Assembly: GCA_003243975.1 (NCBI GenBank) | Contig: QHBJ01000015.1 | Span: 92,066-149,392 of the forward strand | Source: Candidatus Meridianibacter frigidus | Lineage (GTDB): Bacteria > Vulcanimicrobiota > Vulcanimicrobiia > Vulcanimicrobiales > Vulcanimicrobiaceae | Direction of reading: 5' to 3' | DNA: 57,327 nucleotides | Shown here: piece after piece, positions 22,791 through 32,776 of the stretch | Numbering within the stretch: position 1 is the first letter of the stretch | Layout: the number at the start of each line of letters is the position of its first letter | Made by a program: the position numbers and the translations under genes | The notes under the pieces: generated by a model | Seen by the model: only the letters and a program-made list of their open reading frames with translations | The model's database searches: none | Told to the model about the DNA's origin: nothing

Positions 22791-24073
22791 TTGCCGCTCG
22801 CCGTCAGCGTAACAACGGTGGGCGTGACGAGATAGCGTTTGGCAATCTGCGCGACGTACTGCGGATCCAATGATCCCGCCAGCTGCACGTATTTGCCGGC
22901 ATCATCGCTGGGGGCATACGCCGGATCGCCTTCAACTGCATACCACCCGAAATTATCGGCGGCGTCGGCCGGTGATTCGGTGTCGGCCAAGATATGGTAA
23001 ATGAACGCAGTCCGCGCGGCAGCAAAAACGCTCGGCTCGAGCGGGGTTTGCGCGCGAACAACGCTCTCCAGGGCCGCTGTCGAGATCGAAACGTCGTTTT
23101 TTCCGGCAATCGCGACGAGCATGACACCCGGATCGTGCAAGGTGATGTATTGCCCCGAAAAATATGCATCGGGATATCGCGCGGCAGCGACCCGTGCTAC
23201 GACGCCGGTTTCATCGCGGAAGAGGTAGTCGGAAAGAAAGTCCATGGCGGTGCATGCTCTTGCATCGCTAATTGGCGGGCCACGCCACCCCAACCCAATC
23301 GCGTCTTCACCGAAGCTCCCACGGACGCTCTGCGGTGCGCCGAAAAGCAGCGACTCCACCGGTGCCGCGGCCGGCTGCCCATCCACTCTCCCCCCGCGGA
23401 CCGCGCTCGCAGGATTCGCACTGAGGTTGCCTGCGAGCGAAACGACCGCATTTGAAGAGCGGAACGCGCGACTGGCGAATGCGCGCACGTCTTGCGCGCT
23501 CAGGGTGCTGAGGGCGACGATGTTTTCGGGAAGTGTCGGGTAATGCGCCGGGCCTTCGGAGAAGATAGCAGCGAAGATTGCATCGCGCAATGTGACTTGC
23601 GGATCGAAAGATTTTTGCGTTGCGGCGACTACTGCGTCGCGCAAACCGGCGCGCAGACCATCGTTCGTGAGCTGCGGCGTAAAATAGGCGGCCGTCATGC
23701 TTCTCAAAACCGCAGCATCCGCGGTTGCGGGAACCGAAGCGGCAACCGCCAGCGCATCGGGATACACGCTGATCGAGAATGTGCCGCCCAAATCCTTGAC
23801 CGACTGGCTCAAAGTGCTGCCGGAAGCACCCTTCGAAGCCGCGACGGCCAGAGCCGCGTACCGGGCGAGCCCCGCGACCGGATGGCCGTAACCGGTCGAA
23901 GGTGCGCGAAACCACAGCTCCACCGTTGCGGTGGCAACGTTCGGATTGGGCGCCGCGATGAGTGTGCTGCCGAACGGTAGGACCGTTCGTTCCACCGTCG
24001 CGTCGGCCGGGCTCTCAAAGAGAAACAGCGATGCGCAGAGCATCGCTGTGAGTCCGGCGCCCGCGCGGATCAC
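22787..24073 (-). CDS. Secreted M16-family protein lacking the HxxEH zinc site (first)
   Basis: 428 residues, signal peptide (about 1-26). The opening [30 protein letters not shown] and the helix [12 protein letters not shown] sit where active M16 enzymes read GLAHxxEHMxF; the His and Glu ligands are Arg and Ala. [28 protein letters not shown] and the C-terminal lobe are typical. It overlaps ftsH by GTGA and the next M16 by ATGA. It is probably a periplasmic scaffold or chaperone-like unit, or a partner of the second. Confidence 0.82.
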   Translation of the reverse strand: MIRAGAGLTAMLCASLFLFESPADATVERTVLPFGSTLIAAPNPNVATATVELWFRAPSTGYGHPVAGLARYAALAVAASKGASGSTLSQSVKDLGGTFSISVYPDALAVAASVPATADAAVLRSMTAAYFTPQLTNDGLRAGLRDAVVAATQKSFDPQVTLRDAIFAAIFSEGPAHYPTLPENIVALSTLSAQDVRAFASRAFRSSNAVVSLAGNLSANPASAVRGGRVDGQPAAAPVESLLFGAPQSVRGSFGEDAIGLGWRGPPISDARACTAMDFLSDYLFRDETGVVARVAAARYPDAYFSGQYITLHDPGVMLVAIAGKNDVSISTAALESVVRAQTPLEPSVFAAARTAFIYHILADTESPADAADNFGWYAVEGDPAYAPSDDAGKYVQLAGSLDPQYVAQIAKRYLVTPTVVTLTASGK

Positions 24074-25974
24074 GCCGGTTCCGGCGAAACGTTGGGCGGC
24101 AGGCGGGTCGGCTTGGATTCCGGTGCTTTGGCGCCCGGCTCCGGCGGCTTTGCGACTACAACCGGTATCTCCGGACGCGTGTACGGCTTGTCACCCAGAA
24201 TGGCGCGCACTTCTTCGGTCTCAACGGTTTCGTATTCGAGCAACGCCTCCACCATGCGCTCGAGCTTATGCCAGTTGGCATCCATAATCTCTTTGCCCCG
24301 CGCGTAGCACTGATCGATAATCTTGCGCACTTCGGTGTCGATTCGGCCGGCGATCTCTTCGGAGTAGTTGCGATCCTCTCCAAGCTCGCGGCCTAAGAAG
24401 ACTTGGTGATTTCCGCGTCCGTATTGGATCGGCCCCAAGCCCTCCGACATCCCGTATTGCGTAACCATGCGGCGCGCCAGTTCGGTGGCCTGTTCGAAGT
24501 CGTTGCTGGCCCCGGTCGTAACGTCTTTGAACTTCAGCTCCTCGGCCAAGCGGCCACCCATCGCTCGACAGATCATCGCCAGCAATTGCTCGCGCGTTTG
24601 GCTGTGACGGTCGTCCTCGGGGAGCGACCACGTGATGCCCAGGGCCATGCCGCGCGGAATGATGGTGACCTTATGAATCGGATCGCCGTGCGGGAGCATG
24701 CCGCCCACGATGGCGTGTCCGGCTTCATGGTAGGCTGTGACTTCTTTCTCTTTTTGCGACATCACAATCGAGCGGCGTTCTGGGCCCACCATGACACGGT
24801 CGATTGCCTCGTCGCATTCGATCATCTCGATCACGCTCTTGTCGCGCCGCGCAGCCAGCAGCGCCGCTTCGTTGAGCAAATTCTCCAGGTCCGCGCCCGA
24901 AAAACCGGGCGTACGCTTTGCCAGCACTTCGAGCGCGACGTCTTTTCCGAGCGGTTTGTTACGCGCGTGCACGCCCAAGATCGCCGTGCGGCCCTTGATG
25001 TCGGTACGATCCACGACCACCTGGCGGTCGAAGCGGCCGGGGCGTAGGAGCGCCGGATCCAAAACGTCGGGACGGTTCGTCGCTGCAATTAAGATAACGC
25101 CCGTGTTTTGATCGAAACCATCCATCTCGACCAGGAGCTGATTGAGCGTTTGCTCGCGCTCATCGTGGCCGCCACCCAAACCGGCGCCGCGCTGGCGGCC
25201 AACCGCATCGATCTCGTCGATAAATACGATGCACGGTGCCGATTTTTTGGCTTGGTCGAACAGATCGCGAACGCGCGATGCGCCAACACCCACAAACATC
25301 TCGACGAAATCCGAGCCCGAGATCGAGAAGAATGGCACACCCGCCTCGCCGGCAATGGCGCGCGCTAGCAAGGTCTTGCCGGATCCCGGCGGCCCTAGCA
25401 GCAGAACGCCTTTTGGGATGCGCGCACCAAGCGCCTGAAACTTCTTGGGGTACTTTAAGAACTCAACGACTTCTTCCAGCTCTTGTTTGGCTTCATCGAT
25501 GCCCGCCACGTCTTCGAACGTCACCTTCGGACGGTTTTCGGAAAGCATTTTCGCACGCGAGCGCCCGAACGAGAGTGCCTGGCTTCCACCATTCTGCGCC
25601 TGCCGCAAGAAGATGAACAAGAGTGCCGCCATCAACAAGAGCGGCAAAAGACCGAAGATGTTGGAGAGCAGGGCGCTGCTGCTGGCCTGTTCGTATTCGA
25701 TCGACACGCCGTGATTGATTAGCAGCATATTGAACTGATGGTCGTTGGGATCGGGTACCGAAACGGTATACTTCTCGCCGTTCCTTAGGTCGCCGTTCGC
25801 ATCGTGTCCCACGACGTGGAACGTCTTCACCGAGTTGTGCTGAACTTTTTCGTAGAATTGCGTATAGGAAAGGCGTGCGGTCGTGTTGGGCGGCAACACG
25901 AAGTACTTCACAATGAGGAAGACGGCCGCTATGGCGACAGCGGTCAGCAGGATGGTGCGGAGGTATTTTCCCAC
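24070..25974 (-). CDS. ftsH: ATP-dependent zinc metalloprotease FtsH
   Basis: 634 residues. Two helices (about 7-26 and 105-125) flank a periplasmic domain, then an AAA domain with Walker [10 protein letters not shown], Walker B IVFIDEID, the second region of homology [21 protein letters not shown] and the protease domain with HEAGH. It degrades misfolded and regulatory membrane proteins. GTG start at 25974 with AAAGG about nine bases upstream, 23 bases after tilS. The tilS-ftsH pair is conserved in many bacteria. Confidence 0.97.
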   Translation of the reverse strand: MGKYLRTILLTAVAIAAVFLIVKYFVLPPNTTARLSYTQFYEKVQHNSVKTFHVVGHDANGDLRNGEKYTVSVPDPNDHQFNMLLINHGVSIEYEQASSSALLSNIFGLLPLLLMAALLFIFLRQAQNGGSQALSFGRSRAKMLSENRPKVTFEDVAGIDEAKQELEEVVEFLKYPKKFQALGARIPKGVLLLGPPGSGKTLLARAIAGEAGVPFFSISGSDFVEMFVGVGASRVRDLFDQAKKSAPCIVFIDEIDAVGRQRGAGLGGGHDEREQTLNQLLVEMDGFDQNTGVILIAATNRPDVLDPALLRPGRFDRQVVVDRTDIKGRTAILGVHARNKPLGKDVALEVLAKRTPGFSGADLENLLNEAALLAARRDKSVIEMIECDEAIDRVMVGPERRSIVMSQKEKEVTAYHEAGHAIVGGMLPHGDPIHKVTIIPRGMALGITWSLPEDDRHSQTREQLLAMICRAMGGRLAEELKFKDVTTGASNDFEQATELARRMVTQYGMSEGLGPIQYGRGNHQVFLGRELGEDRNYSEEIAGRIDTEVRKIIDQCYARGKEIMDANWHKLERMVEALLEYETVETEEVRAILGDKPYTRPEIPVVVAKPPEPGAKAPESKPTRLPPNVSPEPA

Positions 25975-25997
25975 GGAGCGACACCTTTCTGGATAAT

Positions 25998-26915
25998 CTA
26001 AACGTTCTCTTCTGCGCGAACGGTTTCGCCGCGGCGGCGCTGCAGGGAAACTGCACCGCGATCGACGCGCAGCTCTACGCTCGAATTCATCGAAAAACGT
26101 CCTGAAGCGTTGCGTTCCAAGGCCCGCACGGCAGCCTCAATGTGCTCAAAATCTACATCCGCCAAGGCATCATTCTCTCGCAAAATGGCGCGGAGCCGGG
26201 CCCGCAGGAGCGCTCGCGGGGCGGCCTGCATCTCGTCAGCGCAGAGCCCGGCACCCCGGGCGGCCGCGCGGTCCAGGCCCGGAAAGAACGGTCGCAAGAC
26301 GTTTAGGGCCGAGCGCACCGCGTTGCGACGATATGTCAGGTCGGCGTTGCTGGGGTCCAGAGCGTACGGCAAGCAGAGCGCGTGACAGTACGAGCGCAGG
26401 GCCTCGTGGTCGTAGCGCAAGAGTGGTCGCAATAGCTGCACGCCCGGTCCCAAAACACGGCTGGCCGGCATGCCCGCCAGCCCCTGAGGGCCGCTGCCTC
26501 GAAAGAGGGCCAGAAGCACGGTTTCGGTCTGATCTTCGGCCGTGTGGGCTGTCGCAACGGATGCGGCTCCCCGCCGCGCGGCGATTTCGAGCAGCGCTCC
26601 GTACCGGGATGCGCGCAGCGCTGCTTCCCCTCGTCGGCGGCCCGGAAACGCGGCCACATCCACCGGCACGCGCAGGGTCGCGCCAAGCGCCAGCACGACC
26701 GCCTCGTCCTGCCAAGCCGACTCTCGCAAGCCGTGGTTCACGTGGGCCAAGCAAATCGTCAAACGCAAGGCCGGGGCAACCGCGGCCGCGGCAGCCGCTA
26801 GCGCCACGCTGTCAGCGCCGCCCGAACAAGCGATGAGTACCCCTTGGCCCGCAGTGAAAAGGGAATCACGCTGCAGCGAAAGTTCGAGCGCTCGCTGCGG
26901 TTTAGCGCCGCGCAT
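25998..26915 (-). CDS. tilS: tRNA(Ile)-lysidine synthetase TilS
   Basis: About 305 residues. It converts the wobble C of tRNA-Ile(CAU) to lysidine with ATP. The PP-loop [15 protein letters not shown] is near residue 24, [30 protein letters not shown] and [18 protein letters not shown] follow. The protein is on the short side and may lack the full C-terminal domain. ATG 26915 overlaps smpB by 14 bases. Upstream in-frame codons to 27017 are inside smpB. Confidence 0.92.
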   Translation of the reverse strand: MRGAKPQRALELSLQRDSLFTAGQGVLIACSGGADSVALAAAAAAVAPALRLTICLAHVNHGLRESAWQDEAVVLALGATLRVPVDVAAFPGRRRGEAALRASRYGALLEIAARRGAASVATAHTAEDQTETVLLALFRGSGPQGLAGMPASRVLGPGVQLLRPLLRYDHEALRSYCHALCLPYALDPSNADLTYRRNAVRSALNVLRPFFPGLDRAAARGAGLCADEMQAAPRALLRARLRAILRENDALADVDFEHIEAAVRALERNASGRFSMNSSVELRVDRGAVSLQRRRGETVRAEENV

Positions 26916-27387
26916 GCTGCGCCAGCTCGCGTTGCACGTCGCGCTCGCGAGAGGCCGCGCGCTTATCCCACATCTTCTTCCCTCGCGCAAGGCCAATTTC
27001 AATCTTGACCTTTCCACGGGTGAAGTATAAACGAAGCGCCACGATGGTGAGGCCCTTTTCGGCGGCCCGGCTACCGAGGCGGGTCAACTGATCTTTATGT
27101 AACAGCAGCTTGCGCGGACGGCCCGGCTCGTGATTGGAAAAGCTGCCCTCCTTATAAGGAGGGATGTGCATGTTCAAGAGCCACAACTCTCCGTCGCGCA
27201 CGCGCGCGTATGCTTCATTCAAGCTCACGCCGCCGGCGCGGATTGACTTAATCTCGGTCCCCGTCAGGACGAGCCCCGCTTCCATCGATTCGAGGATCTC
27301 GTACTCGTAGCGCGCGCGACGGTTGTCCACCGCCGGCGCGCGCACGGCGGGTTTTTCTGCGGTCCGCAGCGTCTTACTCTTCGCCAC
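26902..27387 (-). CDS. smpB: SsrA-binding protein SmpB
   Basis: About 161 residues. It is the partner of tmRNA in rescue of stalled ribosomes. The family core ARYEYEILESMEAGLVLTGTEIKSIRAG, LWLLNMHIPPYKEGSFSNHEP and RPRKLLLHKDQL is complete, and the basic C-terminal tail carries WDKRAASRERD. GTG start 27387 (VAKSKTLRTAEK) overlaps the thioesterase stop by 14 bases; the longer reading to 27576 lies inside that gene. No tmRNA gene was recognised in the window. Confidence 0.95.
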   Translation of the reverse strand: MAKSKTLRTAEKPAVRAPAVDNRRARYEYEILESMEAGLVLTGTEIKSIRAGGVSLNEAYARVRDGELWLLNMHIPPYKEGSFSNHEPGRPRKLLLHKDQLTRLGSRAAEKGLTIVALRLYFTRGKVKIEIGLARGKKMWDKRAASRERDVQRELAQHARR

Positions 27388-27829
27388 GGTTCGAACGAAA
27401 ATCGACGACGTCCGTAACGCGCCCCTTGGCAACGAAGTATCCTTCAGCTTCGACCAAGACTTCAGCCTCCTCGCGCACTTCGGCCCGCACGGCCAACACG
27501 TTCCGGCGAATCCACACGACCTCACCGAAGATCTCGACCTCCCGCTCCAGCGGCACGGGCGCTCGAAAACGAACATCGAGTTTGGCGGTTACGCCTCGAT
27601 AACCGGCGGCCGCCGCCGCATGTGCCATGCCCTCATCCAAAAGGGCCATCGCGATGCCGCCGTGCGCGATCTCCTTCCAACCCTGAAACCGCGGCGCCAA
27701 ACGGATGCATGCATGCGCGTGACGATCGTCGGGGTAATCGAAACACAGTTGCAGACCGGCCGTATTCTGTGGGCCGCACGCGAAGCAACGGCCGTCGTCA
27801 ATCGGCACGGCGGCTAGCTGGGCCGGCAT
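27374..27829 (-). CDS. PaaI/hotdog-fold thioesterase family protein
   Basis: About 151 residues. CFACGPQNTAGLQLCF at the start and GWKEIAHGGIAMALLDEGMAHAA (the hotdog helix with the HGG signature) are typical of the 4HBT/PaaI superfamily. AKLDVRFRAPVPLEREVEIFGEVV follows. It probably hydrolyses an acyl-CoA or acyl-thioester; substrate unknown. The ATG at 27829 follows the phosphoesterase stop by one base (TGAAATG). Co-transcribed in the moeA-GT9 operon. Confidence 0.85.
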   Translation of the reverse strand: MPAQLAAVPIDDGRCFACGPQNTAGLQLCFDYPDDRHAHACIRLAPRFQGWKEIAHGGIAMALLDEGMAHAAAAAGYRGVTAKLDVRFRAPVPLEREVEIFGEVVWIRRNVLAVRAEVREEAEVLVEAEGYFVAKGRVTDVVDFRSNRGEE

Positions 27830-27830
27830 T

Positions 27831-28556
27831 TCAACGCCCGGCTTCAAGTCGCGACGCCAGCGCTTCCGGCAAAGCAGCAGCGTGCATCTTCTCCTGCACC
27901 GTTGAAATCGCGTAGTCATAGCGCCGGAAGCTTACGGTGCGCGTCTGAGGATCGTAAAAGACGAACGACGGCTGCGGATTGAGATCGCGCGGCTGCCCGA
28001 CGCTGCCCACATTGATAATGTAGCGGGCTCCTTCGTCTAAGGTGATCTCGCCACCGTTCTGCATGTGCGCGTGCGAGACCGTGCCGGCGCCATCCAAGCA
28101 GTAGTAATCCGCAATATGCGTATGACCGACGAAAATAATCGGCGCATCGGTGTTCTTAAAGGCGCGCTTCGCCGCGGCTTTGTCCAAAATATACTCGAAG
28201 TAATTCTTCGGTGCGCCATGCACCAAGAGATACTCGGGCGTGCGAATCTCATATCCCAAGCCATTCATCCAGTCGCGACTTTTTTGCGAAATGACGCCTT
28301 GCGTCCACTCGATGGCGGCTCGCGCGGCTGGGTTGAAGTACTCCACGCCAAAGTTCTCGAGGGCTGCGATGTCGTGGTTGCCGAGAACCGCCGATTGCGC
28401 GCGCTGCGAAATAAGATCGACACATTCGTTGGGGTTGGGACCGTATCCAACCATGTCACCCAAGCAAAGAACGGCATCGTCCTCCGGAATTTGAGCAAGT
28501 GCGGCCTGCAGGGACTCCAAATTACTGTGGATGTCGGAGATAACCGCGTATCTCAC
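27831..28556 (-). CDS. Metallophosphoesterase, YfcE/diadenosine tetraphosphatase-like
   Basis: 241 residues. All five metal-binding blocks are visible: DIHSN (about 8-12), GDMVGYGPNPNEC, GNHD, VHGAP and GHTHIADYY. The GPNP and long insertion match the calcineurin-like group related to bacterial Ap4A hydrolases and PrpE. The substrate is unknown. ATG 28556 overlaps the hisC stop as ATGA. Confidence 0.88.
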   Translation of the reverse strand: MRYAVISDIHSNLESLQAALAQIPEDDAVLCLGDMVGYGPNPNECVDLISQRAQSAVLGNHDIAALENFGVEYFNPAARAAIEWTQGVISQKSRDWMNGLGYEIRTPEYLLVHGAPKNYFEYILDKAAAKRAFKNTDAPIIFVGHTHIADYYCLDGAGTVSHAHMQNGGEITLDEGARYIINVGSVGQPRDLNPQPSFVFYDPQTRTVSFRRYDYAISTVQEKMHAAALPEALASRLEAGR

Positions 28557-29659
28557 GCTGCGGACACGGCGCGCAGGTGCGTGGCAAATGCGACGCGCTC
28601 AGGTGGGGTGCCGACGGTCACGCGGATGTATCCATCCAGCGGCGGCATGCCGGGCTTGCGAATAAAGACTCCGCGCTGCATGAGGGTGCGAACCACCCCT
28701 TCTGCTCGCGCCGCGCTGCCGAAATCGATGCAAACGAAGTTCGTGTGAGACGCAATGGATTTATGTCCCAGCGAATCGGCCAAGCGGACGTACTCATCAC
28801 GGCCACGCGCGACCTCTGCTACGACGCCCTGCATGTACCCGTCGTCTTGGAGGGCCGCGAGCGCGCCAATCTGCGCGTTCCGGTTTACGCCGTACTGCAA
28901 GCGAATTTTTTGAAACGTTTCGATCGTTCGGCGAGTCGAGATCGCATAACCGATACGGGCGCCCGCCATCCCATAGGCCTTGGAGAACGTGCGCATGCGA
29001 ACCAGCCGCGGATCGATGCCCGCCGGCAAGACATCCTGAGGTGCAAACTCTGCATAGGCCTCATCCAAGAGCAGTAGACTCTGGGATGGCATCGCTTCAA
29101 GCAACGCTTCCACATGCGGACGCGACACGAAGGTGCCGCTGGGATTGTCGGGATTGGCAAGATACACAATGGCGGGATGCAGCGCGCAAGCGCGCTCGAT
29201 GAGCGCCTCGACGGCAATGCTGCCGTTAGCACGATAATCGACGGTGCTCAATCCGCCCCCATACCCGGTGACGTGATAGGCAAACGTTGGATAGGTGCCG
29301 CGCGTCGCGAGTGCGAGCGTGCCGGGACCGACGAACGCGCGCACCGCCAGCCCCATTAAATCATCGATCCCCGCCCCCACGCAGATGTTTTCGATTTCGC
29401 AGCCCGCGCGCGCAGCCAGCGCTTCGCGCAGATCGTATGATTCCGGATCTCCATAGCGGCACACGCGGGGAAGCTCGGCGGCCATGGCGGCCACCGCGCT
29501 GGGAGAGGGACCGAAGTTGCTTTCATTGGCACCGAGGCGCAGCAGCGATCCATGCCCGCCTTCACGCATTAGTTCTTCCGGGCCGATGAATGGAATGGTG
29601 GGTGGGATGGCCTCGATGTGCGGAGCGGCGCGCAACTCGGGCTCGCGGGCGGTTTTCAT
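28553..29659 (-). CDS. hisC: Histidinol-phosphate aminotransferase HisC
   Basis: 368 residues of fold-type I PLP aminotransferase. LLRLGANESNFGPSPSAVAAM at the start, GAGIDDLMGL, YLANPDNPSGTF, LLLLDEAYAEFA and the PLP-lysine motif TFSKAYGMAGARIGY are in order. It transfers an amino group in histidine synthesis, although a role towards aromatic amino acids is possible. No other his gene lies nearby. The gene sits between a BON lipoprotein and a phosphoesterase, a mixed operon. Confidence 0.92.
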   Translation of the reverse strand: MKTAREPELRAAPHIEAIPPTIPFIGPEELMREGGHGSLLRLGANESNFGPSPSAVAAMAAELPRVCRYGDPESYDLREALAARAGCEIENICVGAGIDDLMGLAVRAFVGPGTLALATRGTYPTFAYHVTGYGGGLSTVDYRANGSIAVEALIERACALHPAIVYLANPDNPSGTFVSRPHVEALLEAMPSQSLLLLDEAYAEFAPQDVLPAGIDPRLVRMRTFSKAYGMAGARIGYAISTRRTIETFQKIRLQYGVNRNAQIGALAALQDDGYMQGVVAEVARGRDEYVRLADSLGHKSIASHTNFVCIDFGSAARAEGVVRTLMQRGVFIRKPGMPPLDGYIRVTVGTPPERVAFATHLRAVSAA

Positions 29660-29662
29660 CGT

Positions 29663-30214
29663 TTAGGGTGCGGCGATCCGATCGACAACCGATCGCACGC
29701 CGCCCACGCCGCGCACCGTCTGAAGCATGGTTTGTTTTGTCGCGATGGAGCGCACATGTCCGTCGAGCGTCACGACACCGTCGTGAACCGTGGGCTTGAT
29801 CGCGAGCGCGTTGATGCCGGTTTCCGCCGCCAATGCGCCGGCTACACGTGCGGTCAATGCGGCGTCGCTGAGGGTTTCCTTGGCGCCGCGAAGGTGAGGA
29901 TTGATTCTCGTGCGGTCATCGACACCTTTGACCCCGTCAACCGATCGCGCAGAGTTCTCAAACTCACGGCGCTGCTCTTCGTTCTTCGCCTCGCCCGTAA
30001 GAACCACTCGCCCGTCGGAAACGTCCACGCGAACGGCAGTCGTTGCATCCAGATCCACCGCCGATACCTTCGTTTTTACGGTCGCCGCGATTAGCGCGTC
30101 CTTGGCCTCTCCCGGGGCGGCGCTCGCGGCCTGTTGAGCTGATTTTTGCGCGCTGCCGCCGCATGCAGCAAGCATGAAGAGCGCCGCGAGCGTGATGTTT
30201 GGACCTCTCTTCAT
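29663..30214 (-). CDS. BON-domain lipoprotein
   Basis: 183 residues. A lipoprotein signal (ITLAALFMLAAC) is followed by two BON domains: IAATVKTKVSAV...VDVSDGRVVLTGEAKNEEQR (about 42-80), and LTARVAGALAAETGINALAI...VHDGVVTLDGHVRS (about 120-158), each with a final VDGVKGVDDRT-type motif. Such OsmY/DolP-like proteins bind phospholipid and support envelope integrity. The start overlaps the moeA stop by one base (TAATG). Confidence 0.9.
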   Translation of the reverse strand: MKRGPNITLAALFMLAACGGSAQKSAQQAASAAPGEAKDALIAATVKTKVSAVDLDATTAVRVDVSDGRVVLTGEAKNEEQRREFENSARSVDGVKGVDDRTRINPHLRGAKETLSDAALTARVAGALAAETGINALAIKPTVHDGVVTLDGHVRSIATKQTMLQTVRGVGGVRSVVDRIAAP

Positions 30215-31464
30215 TAATATGCCTCTCTAAAAAACCGAACGCCGACTTCTGTGCCCGCATCCACGTGTTCGATGTCTTCGCCTAACACGATGAAGCCCGC
30301 CGACCGGGCCAGCAAACTGCTCCACGACGAGCGCATGGGCAACGGCATTGCTACGCACCTACCGTCTGCTTCCTGCAGAGTCACGGGTAAAAACCACGTC
30401 CATCCGGCGCGCTTGTCGACCGGCGCGCCCAAAGGAAAAGCGACTTCGGACTCGCGCCGGCGTGCGCCCGTCAAAGCTGCAACAATGGGCGCGCCCACCG
30501 CCAGTAGGATCATCAGCGCGGAAGCCGGATTACCTGGAAGTCCCAGAACGGGCTTTCCTCCGGCGCCGCCCAGAACGGTGGGTTTCCCCGGCTTCACGCG
30601 CAGTCCGTGAACGACCACACCCGGACTTCCGAGCGAGGCGATGGCCCGGGGCGTAAAATCGAGCTGCCCGACCGAAGAGCCGCCGCTCATTGCGAGCGCA
30701 TCGCACTGCTCGAGCGCATCGCGCAAAGCGCGCGCGCACTCGCGCTCATCGTCACGCACGATCGGAAAATGCCGAACGCGCGCCCCCATCGCGCGCAGCG
30801 CCGCGGCAACGGCATATCGATTTGAGTCGCGAACTTTGCCCGGCGTCACCGATTCGCGCACCTCGATCAGTTCGTCGCCACCCGAGAGAACGCCAAAGAG
30901 CGGCTGCTGAAAAACCGGAACGCGCGCATATCCCAACGTTGCCAGCACCGAAATTTCCGGCGCACCAACGCGCCGCCCAGCCGGCAGCACGAGCGTGCCG
31001 GCGGCGATATCTTCTCCCGCCGCCGCGATGCAATCTCGCGGCAGAAGCGCGCGATCTACCGTAATGGTGCCATCTTTGGCATTCGAGTCTTCAATGGGCA
31101 CTACGCAATCGCCGCCATGAGGGATCACGCCGCCGGTGGGTACTTGCAGGGCCTCACCCGTCACCAGGCGCTCGGGCCAAGGCTTCGAAATCCGCGCGAC
31201 CCCGACGACTCGAAACGTTCCCGGCGTCTGCGCGGAGGCAATGGCAAAACCGTCCATCGTCGAGCGCGCGACTAGCGGAACGTCTTCGCGCGCGGTGATA
31301 TCGCCGGCCAAGAAGCGGCCCGACGCATCGTCGATGTCTACTTCTTCCGCGCCCAGCGGTCTCAGTGGAACGGCGGAGAGAAATGCAATCACCGCTTGCT
31401 GCGGGGCATGCAGCAATTGCGTTTCGAAACCGCGACCGGGTAGGAGAGCGTTTGCACCCCGCAT
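30214..31464 (-). CDS. moeA: Molybdopterin molybdenumtransferase MoeA
   Basis: About 416 residues. It inserts molybdate into adenylylated molybdopterin. RSTMDGFAIASAQTPG, VPTGGVIPHGGDCVVPIE, GVLSGGDELIE, VRDSNRYAVAAAL, MSGGSSVGQLDFTP and GLPGNPASALMI cover the MoeA domains, and a C-terminal domain IV follows. ATG 31464 is used; TTG 31416 and ATG 31485 are alternatives. The much longer open reading (to 32106) is antisense to serS and not real. It starts the 12-kb minus operon, facing serS across about 20 bases. Confidence 0.94.
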   Translation of the reverse strand: MRGANALLPGRGFETQLLHAPQQAVIAFLSAVPLRPLGAEEVDIDDASGRFLAGDITAREDVPLVARSTMDGFAIASAQTPGTFRVVGVARISKPWPERLVTGEALQVPTGGVIPHGGDCVVPIEDSNAKDGTITVDRALLPRDCIAAAGEDIAAGTLVLPAGRRVGAPEISVLATLGYARVPVFQQPLFGVLSGGDELIEVRESVTPGKVRDSNRYAVAAALRAMGARVRHFPIVRDDERECARALRDALEQCDALAMSGGSSVGQLDFTPRAIASLGSPGVVVHGLRVKPGKPTVLGGAGGKPVLGLPGNPASALMILLAVGAPIVAALTGARRRESEVAFPLGAPVDKRAGWTWFLPVTLQEADGRCVAMPLPMRSSWSSLLARSAGFIVLGEDIEHVDAGTEVGVRFFREAY

Positions 31465-31483
31465 AAAGCGCCGTTCGTTCTTC

Positions 31484-32773
31484 ATGCTCGACATTGCTCT
31501 TATTCGGCGCGACCCGGATCGTGTTCGTCGCTCGCTTCGGCGGCGCGGCATCGACTCGGCAATAGTCGCAGACCTGCTGCGGCTCGATGCCGAGTTTCGA
31601 AACGCGCTCGGGGAACTCGAACGGCTGCAATCGCAAAGGAATGCGCTCTCCGCCCAAATCGGACGCGCCGCCGATAAGGCCGCCGCAGCCGACGAGCACC
31701 GGAACGCGCTCGACGCGCTGAAGGCGCAAATTGAAAGCGCGCAGACGATGGTCGCCGCAACGGGGCCCGACGCCTCCGCGTCGCCGCTGGCCGAAGTCTT
31801 GCAGAACATCCCCAATCTGCTCGACGATGCCGTGCCCGACGGCGCGTCGGCCGCCGACAATGCCGTCCTACGAACTTGGGGCGCGCCGCCGGCGTTTGAT
31901 TTTTCACCGAAGCCCCATTGGGAGATCGGCACATCTTTGGGGATTCTCGATTTCGAACGCGCCGTCAAACTCTCAGGCAGCCGGTTCAGCATCCTTTCGG
32001 GAGCCGGAGCGCGCCTTTCACGCGCGCTCGCTACGTTCTTTCTCGAACGCGCAGCCCGCAATGAGTACACCGAGGTAGCTCCGCCGTACTTGGTGACACG
32101 CGACACAATGTGGTCAACGGGCCAATTGACAAAATTCTCCGATCAGATGTTCTTTGACCAGGCCGCGGATTTGTTCATGATTCCCACGTCGGAGGTGCCG
32201 CTGACGGCGTTGCGCGCAGATGAGGTTCTGGATTTCGGCGAGTTGCCGAAAAGATACACCGCATATTCGCCGTGCTTCCGCAAGGAGGCCGGCGCCGCAG
32301 GCAAAGACACGCGCGGACTCATGCGGCAGCATCAGTTCGAAAAAGTCGAATTGGTTTGGTTGACCGCTCCGGAGGGCTCCGATGCGGCGCTCGAGCGCTT
32401 AGTAGCCGATGCGGAATCACTACTGCAGGAATTAGGGCTTCCCTACCGCGCGGTGGCGCTCTGCGGCACCGACGTTGGATTCAATGCTGCCAAGACGATC
32501 GACCTCGAGGTGTGGCTGCCCTCGCAAGGGGTCTATCGCGAGATTAGTTCGTGCTCCAACTGTACCGACTTTCAAGCCAGAAGGGCGAACATTCGTTTTC
32601 GGCGCGACACCAAAGGCAAACTCGAGTTCGTCCACACGCTCAACGGTTCGGCGCTGGCGATCGGACGTACGTTGGTTGCAATTCTTGAGAATTGTCAGCA
32701 AGCGGACGGCTCCGTCCGCATTCCATCCGCGCTGGTCCCGCATTTCGGAGCGGATCGCATCGTACGCTCTTAA
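31484..32773 (+). CDS. serS: Seryl-tRNA synthetase SerS
   Basis: 429 residues. The N-terminal coiled-coil arm (about 25-105: LDAEFRNALGELERLQSQRNAL...NALDALKAQIESAQ) is followed by a class II catalytic core with motif 2 FRKEAGAAGKDTRGLMRQHQFEKVE, TSEVPLTA and motif 3 NGSALAIGRTLVAILEN. It charges tRNA-Ser and tRNA-Sec with serine. The ATG at 31484 gives the standard MLDIALIRRDPDRVR start. Divergent from moeA, with a CATAAA element as a possible -10 just upstream. Confidence 0.97.
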   Translation: MLDIALIRRDPDRVRRSLRRRGIDSAIVADLLRLDAEFRNALGELERLQSQRNALSAQIGRAADKAAAADEHRNALDALKAQIESAQTMVAATGPDASASPLAEVLQNIPNLLDDAVPDGASAADNAVLRTWGAPPAFDFSPKPHWEIGTSLGILDFERAVKLSGSRFSILSGAGARLSRALATFFLERAARNEYTEVAPPYLVTRDTMWSTGQLTKFSDQMFFDQAADLFMIPTSEVPLTALRADEVLDFGELPKRYTAYSPCFRKEAGAAGKDTRGLMRQHQFEKVELVWLTAPEGSDAALERLVADAESLLQELGLPYRAVALCGTDVGFNAAKTIDLEVWLPSQGVYREISSCSNCTDFQARRANIRFRRDTKGKLEFVHTLNGSALAIGRTLVAILENCQQADGSVRIPSALVPHFGADRIVRS

Positions 32774-32776
32774 GTT

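Noticed and set aside
30214-32106. 630-residue reading of moeA extending across serS
   Set aside because: The upstream 200 residues are antisense to a strongly conserved serS and have low-complexity composition. The real start lies at or after 31485.
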